NCBI GenBank assembly: GCA_030247855.1
Contig: JAPDRN010000135.1
Span: 1-64,000, forward strand
Direction: 5' to 3'
DNA from: Knufia peltigerae
Taxonomy: Eukaryota > Ascomycota > Eurotiomycetes > Chaetothyriales > Trichomeriaceae
Length of the DNA stretch: 64,000 bases
In this document: positions 21,454-34,614 of the stretch, piece by piece
Layout of the letters: the number at the start of each line of letters is the position of its first letter
Numbering within the stretch: the first letter of the stretch is position 1
The notes under the pieces: model-generated
Told to the model about the DNA's origin: nothing
Database searches by the model: none
The model's input: only the letters and a program-made list of their open reading frames with translations
Program-made: the position numbers and the translations under genes

Positions 21454-23002
21454 GGTGGTGGTGTATGGTATGACAATAAGTTTGGCTGTGTATGTGAACG
21501 AGACAGAGTGGTAGCGAAAGACTTTTGTGTTTGGTAACGAATGACTTGGGTGTCAACGAGAGACTGGGAGAAGAAAAAAACAGTAGAGGAGATGGAACCA
21601 CACCGCGAAGAGATGCAGAATGAGGATGAAGAAGGAAGAAGACCAACCTGTGTCTCAGACGAACCTGCTCACCTATTTGTATACATGTCGTCGAGACCAA
21701 CCGAGAAACCTGTGGAGGCACACGGTTCGTCGCGTATTGGTAGACGGAGACCATGTGTTGACCACCACGCACCCCATCATTGGAAAGGCGGCGCCACGAT
21801 TCCAAGGCCCTCCGTAGCGTGCTCCAAGTTCAAGACATTGTGAAGCCGACATGTCTCGCCGTGTACAAGACGGGGTGTTGGCGCGCGCGCAAAAGTTGAG
21901 GTCAAAAAGGGTTGTGTGGATGGTGGCTGATTTGAACGATGTTTTCTGCTCGAGCCCACCCGAGTCTCACGGAAGAGAAGCTCAAGATAGAAAAGGCTGA
22001 AACGATTAAAAATGAATCCAGGCGAATGAAATGCTTGCTATAGGGGTTGGCGAGAGACAAAGACAGCATTTCGACCACCTTACTATGGCAAGTGTTGAAC
22101 CGGGCATGGCGGGTAATTCGTGCCATCGCGACCATCGACAGGACAGGAGGAAAGGATCTCGAAACCAGCAAGGCGCCAAAAAGTAGCTTCTTGAAGCCCA
22201 AAGACCTGACTGCGATGGGATGGAAGCCACCATCATACGCAGTAGTGGCCGGGGAACAGACTGAATGTCCACTTTAGAGGCAGTGCTAATGAGCTCGCCT
22301 CGACAAAAAGGGTGTCAAAGTGGTCAAAAGATGAAGACCATGTTTCTTTTTGAGGCGTGTCAAGCGAGAAATTGAAGCTCCTCGCGCGTGCCGGGGCAAA
22401 TTGCATTCGTTTGAAACTGGGTCATGACCGAAGTCATTCCACTCACTGATTGGTTGATGTCTGACCTCAGTTGTGGTGTTACATACGAACTCCCTACCGC
22501 GTCTACATATTGTACAATATCACAGGCTACTCGGATTCTCCCACCGGACTTTGACACGAGGACACTCCAAGCGACCAGTGCATCTTTCTGTCGATCTTGG
22601 TCGGAAAATCTATAACATACTAATACTGATATCAATTGAAGGTGTCGACGGCCAACAGAGCCTGTTTCCCGCTGCTGTCGTTGACTAAACGAATACAAAC
22701 GATATTGCTGGAACCCCGTGGCGCTGGCTTCGCTTGCCCAAACGTGAAGATACTCCATCAATCAATATCCCTAGTCCCAAGCATACTGTGAATACAGTAT
22801 GCATAAGTGTATGCACTGCTGAAACTAGACTAGGTTTCTCTCCAACACCAACCCTGCGCCGAAGGTACCCGAATATCGCTCAGAACATTGCCCCCTTTAG
22901 TTTTTGATGAATATCGCTTCCCATACCTTGAACATTTCATACAGTCATAGTTTGATTTCGCCAAAAGACAATACCACTTCCCTGCTCGCCACGAGTTCCC
23001 GA
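21454..23002. other. Intergenic: CFEM promoter and 3' region of histidine kinase
   Basis: Several short ORFs lack domains and splice logic. A strong hairpin at 22781-22802 is listed separately. Confidence 0.45.
22781..22802. repeat. Perfect inverted repeat (9-bp arms, 4-nt loop)
   Basis: GCATACTGT and ACAGTATGC flank GAAT. It lies about 200 bp beyond the histidine-kinase stop codon. It may be a 3' processing structure or a small element remnant. Confidence 0.5.
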
Positions 23003-26000
23003 CTATCTACTTCCATTGGCCTCACCACCGAGTGGTGCCGGACTCTGAGTGAACACAGGGCGTTCCCCACCATCTCCAGACGCAGCCTCGGTTCCATTTA
23101 GTACTGTGCGTATTCCATCAACAGTAGGATTTCCCACGAGCATAAAGTCTTTCGGTGGAACGCTGTCACTGCTGATCTTGCCCAACTCGTCCGTTTCCCG
23201 TTTCCCACTTGGAGGGCTATCACTTCGGTTAAGGGTTTCTTTCACTTCCGCAACCGCGGTATCGACCTTTTTCATCACCCTCTTGAATGGCCGTCTGGAT
23301 CTGGGTTTTTCGCCGGGAGGTGATGGGAAATCTCCATTGGCCATCGTCTTGATGGACTTGGAAGCTTCTTCTCCCAACATCCCATTGAGCTTGTCTCTAG
23401 GCGTCATGCTTGTCGATCCATTTGTTGCGACATCGGCAGCCAGCTTGGTGTTGTTGAGGTATTCGTCGATCATGGCTTTCAATGCTGTCTGCCGCACCGG
23501 CTTTGCCAGGTAATCATTCATTCCTGCCTCCAAGCACTTTTCCCTATCGCCACGGATAGCTGACGCAGTCATGGCAATGATGAGAACTTGACTGACATTG
23601 GGATCAGGGTCGGCTCGAATCGCCTTCGTCGCCTCATAACCGTCCAAGACCGGCATTTGAACATCCATGAGTACCAGATGGAAAGGTTTGCCTTCTTTAC
23701 TTTGAGCCCTCAACGCATCATATGCTTGTTTGCCGTCCTCGTATGCCTCGCAGTTGAGTCCGATTTTCTTGACAAAGGAAATGGCAATCTTTCGGTTGAT
23801 CTGGTTGTCCTCGGCAATGCACACACGAAGGTCCTCGCGAGGTACCTTGGACAAGTCGCAGAAGCTAATAGTTTTTTGTTCGGTCTCGGGACTGGCTGCT
23901 TGCGACCAATTGGCCATTGGATCAGGATCTTTGGCTGCGATCCTCATATCGTTAGGCACGCTGCTGTCCTTGGGTGCCTTTTGGAATGTCAAAGTGAATG
24001 AGACGGTCGTGCCGACGCCGGGTGTAGACTCAATCCAAATCTTACCACCAAGCACGTTCTCAATCATGGCTTTACAGATACTCAGCCCGAGACCACTCCC
24101 ACCATATGATCGAGCAGTGGATGAGTCCGCTTGGGAGAACGGCTGGAATAGTCGGGCGAGTTGTTCCTGCGTTATACCGATGCCAGTATCGGCTACAGAG
24201 CAGGTGATCTTGACTCTGTCTCGCGACTCAGCATTCTTACGTGCCCTGACAGTGACTGATCCTTGAGGCGTAAACTTGTAAGCGTTGCTTAACAAGTTCA
24301 TGAAGATTTGATGTAGTCGCACTGGATCACCGAGCACCAGGCCGTCGTCGATCTGCAAATCCTCGATAGTTTGCAGACCGTGTTCCTGGTTTGTGTAGGC
24401 TAAAGCTCTTACCACTTCAGTAATGGTCTCCTTGAGATTGAGAGGTACTGTGAACATCTGCATCTTGCCTGCCTCCAGTTTAGAGAAGTCAAGTATATCG
24501 TTGATCACAGTCAAGAGAGTATCCGCGCAGACGCGAATGCTATCGGCATACTGCTCTTGGTCTTTGCTCAAGGGAGTACCTTTGAGGAGTTCTGACATGC
24601 CAATTACACCATTAAGCGGCGTCCGAAGTTCGTGGCTAACATTGGCGAGGAATATAGACTTGGCCTTGGCGGCCTCTTCTTTCAATTTGACGTTGTGCAT
24701 TGCCTCAGCCTCTGCTTTCTTTGCCTTAGCTTCGGCCTCGCGTGCAGCTACAAGAGCACGCTTCTGCGATTCGACCATGCTGGCATTGGATGCGCTAACT
24801 TTTCGGACCTTTCGATATAGAAGAGCATTACCGAGAGATATAGCGACTTGGTTCGTTAAAAGGTTTAGAACAATCATGTTCCGTTGCGTGAAAGCATTTG
24901 GTCGCCCTTCTAGATGAATCACTCCCATAAGATGGTCGGCTTGTATGATCGGGATTGCAATAATGGACCGCCCCTGTGGATTTCGAGCCAGGTATGCATC
25001 TCCGACGTTGGAAAAACGGTCATCTTCAAGCACATTCTGCACGAAAACAGTCTCCTTGGTGCGAAGCAGATAATGCGTGATCTGTTGCGCCGCCTGATCA
25101 TCAACTTCGGAAAATGGAATGCCGTCGGGATATGTTTTGACACCAGTCTCATGATCCGCGCTGGCGGCGACACACCAACCTTGATCTTCCGAGTCTATGA
25201 CAATGGCGCAGAACTCTGCCTGTCCTCCAACGGACTCCAGAATGACTGAAATCATCTTGGACAGCAGGTTGTTGATCTGCAACTCGGAGCTGATAACCCT
25301 GGAGAATTCAAGGATAGAGGTAAGGTCCAAGATGTCAAGACCTAGCCCAGGCACATCTTGCGACGTTTGCGTTGCGCCTGTTCCCTTAGGCTGCACCCAG
25401 GCGGTGGTGTACTCCCTCTTGATCTGAGCCTGGGCTTCTTCCGACACAGGCAGAGCAAGATCTTCTGTCTGCGTTGTCGCTTCCACTGTCCGTGACGTGG
25501 TTGCAGTCTTGATCAGCCACTCGTGCTTGTCCGAGAGTTGTTTTGCTTTGCCTGTGGCATTGATTCTATTCCAAGCAGTGATGGCTTCTTGGATCATAAC
25601 CTTGCCGGCCCTCTTCGCACCTTTGGCAAGGAGAAACTCTGCCTGCATTTCGATAGCAAGAGCCTCCTCCAAAGCAAATCCGTGCACTTGGCAGTGGTCC
25701 ACAGCTGCCTCGAGATTTGAGATGATGCCAGCATATACACCTGTCAATTCACAGATGCCAGCCTCGAGAAGGCGTGACCAGGCGTAAAAGTTGACATCAT
25801 TGACTTTGCCCAGCTCATCAATGTCTCGCTTCATGATCTTCGCCTTTTCGATGTACGGCCCACGCTCCTCCTCGGGCTTATTTCGAGCGATAGCCAAAAG
25901 CGATAGGCCCAGGGCAAATCGTGCACCATATGCTGGTCTGTTAGACCACAGTTCGTCCAAGCCGGTGCCTAGTAACGCTGTGCCGGTTTCAACCACAAAC

Positions 26001-29000
26001 TCGTGATAGCCTAAGATAGCATAGACGAGTAAGCCTACGGCCTGGTAAATATCTCGTGGTCGCTCCGGGTTGGCAGCTTTTCCGCATTCAGCTAACCACT
26101 GATCTCTCTTGTGCTGTTCGTCGTCGAGGACCGTGTCAACGTTCTCAATGCCCGTCTTACCCTGCAATGCTCGAGCGACCTGTCGGGTTATAATCAAGAG
26201 TGTACCACCTCGGTGGTCATGTTCCCAATCCTCAAATTCTTCTGGTCCATAATTGCAAAAAGCTTCCACTTCAGACAAATCCTGTCCTGCCCAGAGTCTC
26301 GAGAGAGCCATCACGCCGATATTCAGGATGCTTACAAACCGATCTCCTGACGACAGTGAGTATTCGAGAGCGTTATCGAGGATGGGAAGGAGGTTGCGAA
26401 TAGGAGTCTGAAAATGGCCAATGAACAAGGTGTACAAGGTCCATCCTCTGCCGCGAGTCCAAGGGTCATCGTAAAGAGTGAAATACTCTTGAGCAATTTC
26501 ACCACAGAATAGACCCAGTTCAATGTCTTTGAAGCGACCAATCGCTGCGGCGCCCATCATTGAAAAGCCTAGTCCTGCTTGAAGGAATGCGCCACGATCC
26601 AGCACAGCCGAAATGTAGGCGGTGACCAATTGGTACCACAACAGGGCGTCTGACCAGTAGAGGGCTCCCAGAGCTTCACTCAGGAGAGTTCCCAGGGCGA
26701 TTACAGTCTTGTCGTCACTGAGGGGCCGGGAAATGAGTTCTTCTCGGTTGACCTCTCTCAGACGAAATTCCAGCTTCTTGAAATCAAGATCGCACTCCTC
26801 CCAAGACTTTTCGGGCAATGGCAGACCAAGCCCAGCCAAACACTCCCGATGCGCCTCAAAAGCAGGAAGGTATTGACCCAGAGATGATAGAATCCGACCT
26901 TTGAGGATGTACGACCTTGTCTTGTCCGCCGAACACCGTGCATGTTCAAAGGTATCCTCAAGAAGTGCCAGAGCTTCTTCTACTTCACCCTGCAAAAACA
27001 TCACCTCGGCGCTGTTAACGGTCAATTGCAAAGTCTCATCGTAGAATACGTCAGGGTCATCACTGTTCCATTTGTCGTCCTGTAGCAGTTTGAGAGCGCT
27101 TTTATAATACCATAAACCAGTTTGCTGTGCTCCTGTTTCGAGCGCTTTCTGTGCTCCACGCCACAGCACATCTCGATAACGCATGCGTACAGGGACGCGT
27201 TCCTTGATGATGTCTGCAGAAAGACAAATATGACGGGACAACGGATATAGGTTATACTTGCATTGGCTCAGATAGGTCATCATTGTTTGGGCAATGATGA
27301 AATGCATCTTGGTTGTATTTTGGCATTCCCGCATTTCATTTGCAGCTTTCAAATATCGCGCATGAGAGAAGCGAAACTCGTCATCAGTTTGCCCTGGGGT
27401 AATGATGTAGGCGTTGACCAATTGTTGTAAACCATTCACCAAATCTGATTCCGAGAGATTGAACAGTTTGGCGCGCCTGGGACAAGTAGCATCATTTGCT
27501 TGGTCTTTGCCACTGCTATAGAAATAGTCCCCGGACATAATGTGTTGAATCAACTTGAAAGAAAACGTGCTTCCCAATAATGAGGCCCAAGCAAGGATGG
27601 ATCTTGAAGCAGGTGGTATGTCTTGCAGACGTCTTTGCAGATATTCAGTGCCTGAGAAGCGTGAATCCGAGGCAAATTCGTCGAAAATTTTGTCCAAGTC
27701 AAATTGCCAGCCTGAAGCTCTCCAGTCGTACCACAAGCACTCACGCTGGTAACACGTCTGTAAGATATCTTTGAACAAAAAAGGGTTGCCCTCAGATTTC
27801 GCATACACCACCGCAGCGAGAGGCACCACCGTTTCGACTGACTGAGACATGGTTGCAGCAACATATTCAAAAACATACTTTTCCCGGAGGTTTCCAAGCT
27901 CGATCTTGTTGGTTGAGTCAAGCTCGAGAATCTTCGCCGTAGATTCTGGAATCTGTCCGTCTTCCACACGACTTGATAATAACAAAACAACAGGGATCTT
28001 AGCCTTGATAATATGCATCAGTAGATTGATCGACTCCGGTTCCGCCGCCTGCAGGTCATCTAGACATAGACAGATCAGCTTGCCTGTACACATGGTCCGA
28101 AGAACATCCATGTAGGTATTGATGAGTCGTATAGATCTAGTGTTGGCCGGGCCACGAAGAAAATCGTTTGCGTCCCACAGATTATGGTTCGCCGTCCCAT
28201 TTACCGTCTTATGCCCACTGTCAATCGTGGGCACCTCTGTATTGACGCTCTGTGTGGCGGTGGTATCTCCTTTTGTTAAGAGCTTCTTTGAAAGCACCGT
28301 GACATCAAGTAAAGTGGCGGGCAAATCCAGCATAGAACTCAGGATGGGCCAAAACGGACTAACGTGTGCTCGGAGGTGTTCATGATATGGTGTGTTGACA
28401 TCCTTCTCGGAGAATATTTGCCTGAACAAACTCGCCATCACTTTGATCATGGGTTCGAAAGGAGATGGTCGAGCTCTGTCGAATCTCCCCAAAGCAAAAT
28501 AGCCGTGACGGCGGATGGAAGGCTGAATGGCTTTGATAAGAGCCGTCTTTCCAACTCCTGCAGGACCTAAAAGCGTGATCACCTCCGTCTTTGTGCGCCG
28601 TTTGTATTTGTGACTATTGCGGCGCCTTGTCATCATTCCGGGTATACTATCGGGCGTTGATTGCAGACCGCTAGACATACTGCTATCGCGATCAGACAGA
28701 GAGTCCAGTGGGCCACCGCGCGAGCCAGGAAGACGCTTGTTCAGAATATTGGGCTTACTGCCAAAAGTGGGGGTGAATGAAGGACCATCGAGCCCAATCG
28801 TGGTAGAATTACTCCGAGACTCTCTAAATCCATAAGAGCTGGAGGAATCAGATCCTTCACCTTGCTCTGGACCGTCTGGCCGGCCGTCCGAGATTGAAGA
28901 GTTGGAGGCGGCACTGAGAAGCCCGTGCTGTGAAGGCGAATGACGGGCACTTGCAGAGCCATGTCGCTTATATGCTTTTTCGATGATCTTGGTAATTTTC

Positions 29001-30398
29001 TCGGTCTCTGAAGTACGCCCAAACTGTTTGGACGGGAGGATGAAGAAAGACGATACATCCCGCTGGCCAACCTTGTAGTTCTTGATCTTTTCCTGATCGC
29101 CCTCGCCTAAGAATTTCTGGATTTGCAATAAGTCATATTTGAGTCCACTCACAGAGTGATATCGCTCATCCATTTGTTTTTGGGTCATCCTTGAGATGAT
29201 ATGTGAGATGGCGTCGGGAATATCCATGCGAATGGCTGTGACTTGGGGCAAGCGATGCGTGAGAACCCTTTGGATAATATCGATAGGGGTTTCCGCATCG
29301 AAGGCAGGCTGTCCTGTAAGGAGGGTCCAAAAAAGGACTCCTAGGCTGTATATGTCTGTCCTACTGTCAGGATCCGCAGCGAGACGTCCTGTCTGCTCGG
29401 GGGCAATGAACTGTAGTTTCGTCTTGACACCGAGTTCTCTACTCAGCGTTGCCCAACCTTCGCTTGATAAGATGTTGTCGAAAGACCGAGGTCCGTTGCC
29501 TCCGTTTGCAATCTTAACCGCGTTGGTTTCGCGGTTCCAGTGGAAACTGTCGCCCCGAAGCTCACCATGGATTATTTTGGCCCCATGATGTAGCAACTCA
29601 AGCGCTTCCGAAGCCCCGATGGCAAAGTCGAGGAAAGCTTGAAGCGGTATACGTTCGCCCGGTGTGCCATCAGCGTTTTGTCGATAGGTCTGTCTTCCAT
29701 AGAAGGCCGGTCCAAAATCCAGGACTTCTCCCAGGTAGTTCTTTCCGGGCGCTTCGTAGACGCAAGCGATCAGAGGTTGTTCATCGCCGGGCGTAGCTGG
29801 AAGTTTGAAGATTTCGATGGGCCGAACAGTGTGCGCGCAGTCGGGATCGCATTCCTTCATTATCCACTGATTATATTGAAACTCTCTTTCCAGGCGCACA
29901 ACATGCGTACTAATGCGTGCAACAACGGGCTGCCATAGCATGTCCTGTTCGCCTCTTGAAGATGCATTTTCGCTGTCTGTGGAGGTACCACTGATGCTGC
30001 TCCAGTGGTGGTGTCGGATAGAGGGGCGGTGGGCATCGAGTTTAGGGGAACTCTTGTTCGAGCCGGAAGGAAGGGATAGGCTGGTCAGAGTACTTAGGGA
30101 CGACCGAGGGTTGATGACTTCGGGGTTGTGTAGGATGCCAAAGACATGCCTGGGTGTGTCAGCGAGAGTGCGCTACAAATCAAGAACATTTGAAGGCATG
30201 TGCGCTCCTCCCGTTCGACTTACCAGTGGTCGTAGGACGAATGGAATGGTGTAAACTGCCTTCATTAGCGACTTTCTTACTCTCATCATGTCACTCAGAA
30301 CTCACCGAACGATCCCAGGTGTAGTTGGGGACTTGAGCAAGTCGTTCGTAGAGTTTGGTGGGCGGAAGCGGGAGGTCCTCCCCAAGAACTTCGTCCAT
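23003..30398 (-). CDS. Group X-type hybrid histidine kinase with N-terminal pseudokinase
   Basis: Spliced model: 30306-30398, 30224-30255, 23003-30149 (2423 aa). Order: protein-kinase-like region (about 140-390), AAA-type ATPase region with Walker A GPAGVGKT near 569, a long helical TPR-like middle, GAF (about 1660-1810), HisKA with VSHELRTPLNG (phospho-His about 1881), HATPase with LLSNAYKF and GSGLGLSICKAMI, and a receiver with LMDVQMPVLDGYEA (phospho-Asp about 2204). This matches the fungal Chk1/Mak2-type kinases that feed oxidative-stress phosphorelays through a Ypd1-like carrier. In the kinase-like part the catalytic loop reads IIHGELRGDS and the DFG site reads IANGG, so it is probably inactive. 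The two 5' exons supply MDEVLGEDLPLPPTKL and FTPFHSSYDHWHVFG and extend the main frame to a good ATG. Confidence 0.93.
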
Positions 30399-31270
30399 CT
30401 CGGCCCTGCTACGTCGGTGACGGCGACATAGGCGTGCTCATGTCATCGTACGAATTTGACGTGGACAGACGACAGGGAGAGCGACAGCAATCACGATGTC
30501 GCCGGTGAGGATGGATCAAGCGAATCGTCCGGAGTTGAAGTGGAGGAAGAAGGAGATTCCGAGTACGAGTACGACGCAATTAGGGAGCGCAAGAGGATGC
30601 ACAAGATCTACGCTCAGCGTGGAAGGCCAGCGCAGGCAGAGAGATAGTAAGATTCTGGTGATCTACCGGTGGTTTGATGATTCAGCGTCCCAAAGTTGTA
30701 GGCGGGATTCTTTGGTCGGAGGCAGTTAGATGGGTAAGCAACCCTAGAGCGATAACTGCGTCTCCAAAAAGACACGCCCAGGCCACAGGCCACCCAATAG
30801 TAAAGCCCAGCCACGCACCAGTCTGGTGAGTCTTGCTTCGCCCACTCCCCGCTATTGACGCGAGGAACCCTTTTCCATCGCTTGTGGACTATTGTACAAA
30901 GTATGCGCGTAATGATAAAGGCAGGGCGGCGAAGTGCTCGAGCTAGCAAGAAATCCATGACGGTATCTATTCCCATTCCGATTACTTATCACTATTGGAC
31001 GGCGCTATTGGAGATAATAACTCTTTGCCGCCTTCATACGAACACCTATTTCTCTCGCCTTGTTTAAGTTTAATAAACATCGTGACAGGCGTTGTGATAT
31101 GCCATGAAGCCAGCACGTCAACCATGCCACGATCTGAATAGAAGTCTTCAACATCTTCTGTAACACATGCTCACTCTTTGGCCGTCCACGTTGCGCATGT
31201 GGGTGCATGTGACAATTAATTTTTCTGCCGGCATTGTTATCAAGACTGATTTGTTGGGCTCTCTGTCACG
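30399..31270. other. Intergenic: promoter of histidine kinase; one weak ORF
   Basis: Separates the kinase start from the 3' end of a secreted-protein gene on the same strand. It contains only the doubtful acidic ORF listed separately. Confidence 0.4.
30456..30647 (+). CDS. Doubtful small ORF with acidic then basic composition
   Basis: 63 codons. The first part is Asp/Glu/Ser-rich (EDGSSESSGVEVEEEGDSEY), the end basic (IRERKRMHKIYAQRGR). This bias is more ordered than random ORFs nearby and could be a short nuclear protein or one exon of a longer gene, but no homology or splice context supports it. It starts only 57 bp from the kinase ATG on the other strand, which argues against it. Confidence 0.2.
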   Translation: MTWTDDRESDSNHDVAGEDGSSESSGVEVEEEGDSEYEYDAIRERKRMHKIYAQRGRPAQAER

Positions 31271-32195
31271 CTACCTTCCGAGGTACAGACAAGCAAGACA
31301 CAGCATCGCCCAGTACACATTTTCACCACTGTGATCAGCTCGTGAAATTCCATTGGAGGTGGGTGGTGCGACATGGGATTGCGAAGGGACGACAGTGACT
31401 GTTCCGGCGTTGCTGGGAGCACCAATTGTCGTGGCGTGAGGTCCCACGGCACTTATGTTCATGCCAAACGTGGGCGCTGATGAGGTAAGTGAGAGGTAGC
31501 TGCCCACTATGCTGGCTGGAATAGCTGGGCCAATTCCAGTACTTGTCCACGGTGTCGGTGTCACCAAGGTCTTTGGATTGGCTTCAGCTGTGATTTGTCC
31601 ACCTTGGTAAATATTCCCCATTTGCCCATCTGCAAGCTCATAGTCACCGGTGATCAGGTTTGCATGATCTCCTGTCGGGGTCGTGTAGTTGCCGGTAGTC
31701 ACCGAACCGTAGGTGCCGTCTGCGAAGAAGAAATTCGTGGTGAAACGGTCCTGAGAAAGTGCCATCAGCTTACAGAAGCAGCTTGTGGACGTCACACTTA
31801 CCCAGCAACATGGAGTATCATAGCTGGCCACAAGGAGACATTGTGTGGTAGCGGCACCTATCGCCTGTCAGTGGCTAGACATGAGGACCTAAAATCCTGA
31901 ACTTCTCACAACAAAGCGTAAGTGGCATTTGAATTGCGCGGCGTGCTGGCTCATGTGGAGCAGGAAAGTAGTTGGTCTGATCTGCTTTTCCCAGAGCATC
32001 AATGGTCTCGAGAAGATTGAGGTATAGCGAAGCAAGGCCGGGTCCAACGGGAGGAATGCCTAGCATGGAAGCACCTTCAGGTGCACAAAGCGTGTAGCTT
32101 GAGCCACATGACTGACGTGAACTGATGGCAAAGGAGCCGAAAGAAACACGGAGCAGAGAGAGAACGATGAAGCAAAGCAGGGCAGGGGAACTCAT
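31271..32195 (-). CDS. Secreted protein of unknown function
   Basis: Spliced model: 31910-32195, 31802-31857, 31271-31750 (273 aa). A signal peptide is clear (MSSPALLCFIVLSLLRVSFG). The mature part starts with a Cys-containing segment (SCGSSYTLCAPEGAS), then LCCAATTQCLLVASYDTPCC and CFC-free glycine/threonine-rich sequence (FFADGTYGSVTTGNYTTPTG). The third part is Ser/Thr/Pro-rich and ends in a weak hydrophobic tail (YWAMLCLACLYLG), which may be a GPI signal. I recognise no catalytic family. The pattern suits a fungal cell-surface protein. The start is the Met directly before the signal peptide; an open frame continues upstream but would bury it. Confidence 0.72.
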
Positions 32196-34007
32196 TTTTG
32201 CAAGGTCAATAGCGTTAAGATCAAGTTTCTGGCTCACAATCCGCCGAATAGTTGTAGCGCGATGAAGATGAGAGGATGAAGCCCACCAATGGATGCACTC
32301 CAGTAAGTGATGGAATCGAAGACTTTGCATGGCATTGTAGTATCATTTTGTTCGAAGAGGAGGCAGGAGCAAGAGCGTGGTTCGCACGGTGTTGAAGGGA
32401 AGGAGCGACTCAATAGAATTTCGCTCTACACGACAAAGTCAGTATTGTAACATTTGTATTGCTTCCAACTTCAAAGACAACAATCAAGTTAGCAACCTCC
32501 TCTCTCTCCGTCTCTTTTTCTCCCTCTCTTTCTGCCTAAGTCTTGGACGAAATCCACGTTTCGTTTTCTTCATCTGTTATGTGGCCTACCCCTGACTCGT
32601 ACTTTGATCTTAATTGTGTGGACGATGTTGACAGAGATCGGCAGAAAAACTCGCGCCATGTGAGTGCATTGTCCGTCTCCAACACCTTTGTATGACCCTG
32701 ACAGAAAATGAGCGGCCATGTCAACGATCAAACCACTCTGCAGATCTCTCTGAGGTCGGCCTCTTGATTGATGCAGCAACGACGATTCAGGAATGAGATC
32801 GACAAGCAAGAACCATGCGGCCCAAGAGATATTGGCAGACAGGCTGAGTGTTTCACCAGGGGAAAGCTCAAGACACAGACCTCCAGAATTGGGGGCCGTG
32901 CCCACGCTCCCGGGTATACAACCGGCGACTTAATGGCACCAATAGGCTGAATTGCTGGGGCCCATGCGAGCCGACATGATGTCGCACATGTAAAACCACC
33001 GCGAAAATTCGGGACAACCACGGTCAACAAGCAATCTTCCGAGCCCAAACTCATGTGTCACTCTGCTGCTGGGGACTTCTTCAGAGGTCTGACCACTGTT
33101 TGTCGGGGGTTTACAAACAGGTCAGTACGTACTGAGAGCAATGAGAAACCGACACACCCTTCTGTTCTCGCATCGTGATGAAGATGCAGCAACACATGTC
33201 ACGAAGATATTGTGTTTTGTGCAAGTGCACCACTTTTTTCCTGAACATCACCACCTTCCAAGTCCTTAGTAGCAACGGCGTACAGCCTACTCCACGCCGT
33301 TGAGATCTAACGAATGTACACGTCACCAGCAATATCACTCCGGCCTCGTGTTGAAACCACGAGTGCAACTCATCAACCATATCGAGTTCGGAGTACGGAG
33401 TACAAGCTTTAATCATGCAGGTACGCCTCCTAGCCAGGGTCTCCCGCTCGGGCGCTCTTTAGTTTCCTTGACGTCCGGGGATCCAGCGCTCCACCTCTTT
33501 CGATCATACCATACACCCTCACTTGTATATGCCTGCAGATCCAACCGAATTGGGCATCTGTAAGATTAAGCCATCAAGTCACCTGGGCAAGAGATGGGTA
33601 AGAGACTGGTTAGAGGCATGTCGATCGTCAATTTACCACTGCTAAATGATATGCAAACCTCAAACTGCCGACTGAAGGTCAAGCCTTCCCGACAGATCCA
33701 TGTGACGACGTTGGTTGTACTCCCTTGAACCGAACTACAATGGCTACCCAGGTTGGCACGGTATCCTCTGAGAGCACAGGTGTGATTGACATATCGGTGG
33801 TCTGTTCTACGATGAGGCTAATGTCGAAGAGAGATGTCGAGATCCGCGTCTTGAACATCTATAAGAACGAGGTCTGCTCTGCCCATCTACCTCTCGGTTT
33901 CCATCTTCCTCCAACAGTCCCTCGTTGCATCTTCATTTCAAGACACATCACTTTCCTTTCAAATCTTTAAAAAGAAAGTCTCTTAGACATCCATTCGTTC
34001 AGCCAAC
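32196..34007. other. Long intergenic stretch upstream of two secreted-protein genes
   Basis: The space between two divergent starts. It has a pyrimidine-rich tract near 32500-32535 and one TACGGAGTA copy (33394-33402). ORFs at 32570-33054 and 33111-33416 show no domain, signal or splice support. Confidence 0.45.
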
Positions 34008-34614
34008 ATGCGTCCATCAGCTGTTCTCGCCTCTCTTCTCCTTGCTGTCTGCGCTTCAGCAATCCCACTCAACAGTATGCCGCCGACCACCCACCCATGA
34101 TTGATTTTGTGCTAATGAACACATAGATGCCAACGCCAACAACGCCCTTGAGGCTGTTAAGCGTGACATCGCCAACGTGGACAGCGCCATTGCAGAGAAG
34201 CGTCAGCTTCCTGACTTGAGCTCCGTCACTGGCCTTGTTGGTGGCCTGCTCGACACCTTGACCAGCATTCTCTCCAGCCTCACTAGCACCATCTCTGGCC
34301 TTGTCAGTCAGATTGAGAGTGCCGCTTCCGGTACCGTTGACCTCAACACCGTTCTCGGCGAGGTCAAGAGCACTCTCTCGAGCACCCTGTCCCAGGTCAA
34401 CAGCGCCACCAGCGGTGTCGACCTCTCTGGCCTTACTGGCTCTACTGGAGACTTGTCCAGCGCCATCACTGAAGTGCAAAACCTCCTCAACGGGCTTGGC
34501 AGTCTCACCAACACCTCTGGTGTCGAAGACCTCCTCTCCGAGGTCACCTCCCTCGCCAACGACCTGCTCACCGTCCTGACTGGTGTCCTTTCTGGTGTCA
34601 CCTCGGCAGCATAA
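34008..34614 (+). CDS. Small secreted helical protein with Kex2-type cleavage sites
   Basis: Spliced model: 34008-34074, 34127-34614 (184 aa). Signal peptide MRPSAVLASLLLAVCASA. Two dibasic sites follow (AVKR and AEKR), so Kex2 could release a mature chain beginning QLPDLSSV. The mature part is built of Leu/Val/Ser/Thr/Gly heptad-like repeats (GGLLDTLTSILSSLTSTISG) and has no Cys. Codon choice is strongly biased to C-ending codons (CTC, ACC, GTC), which often goes with high expression. It might be a surface-active or wall-associated protein; it is not a Cys-rich hydrophobin. No family recognised. Confidence 0.8.
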
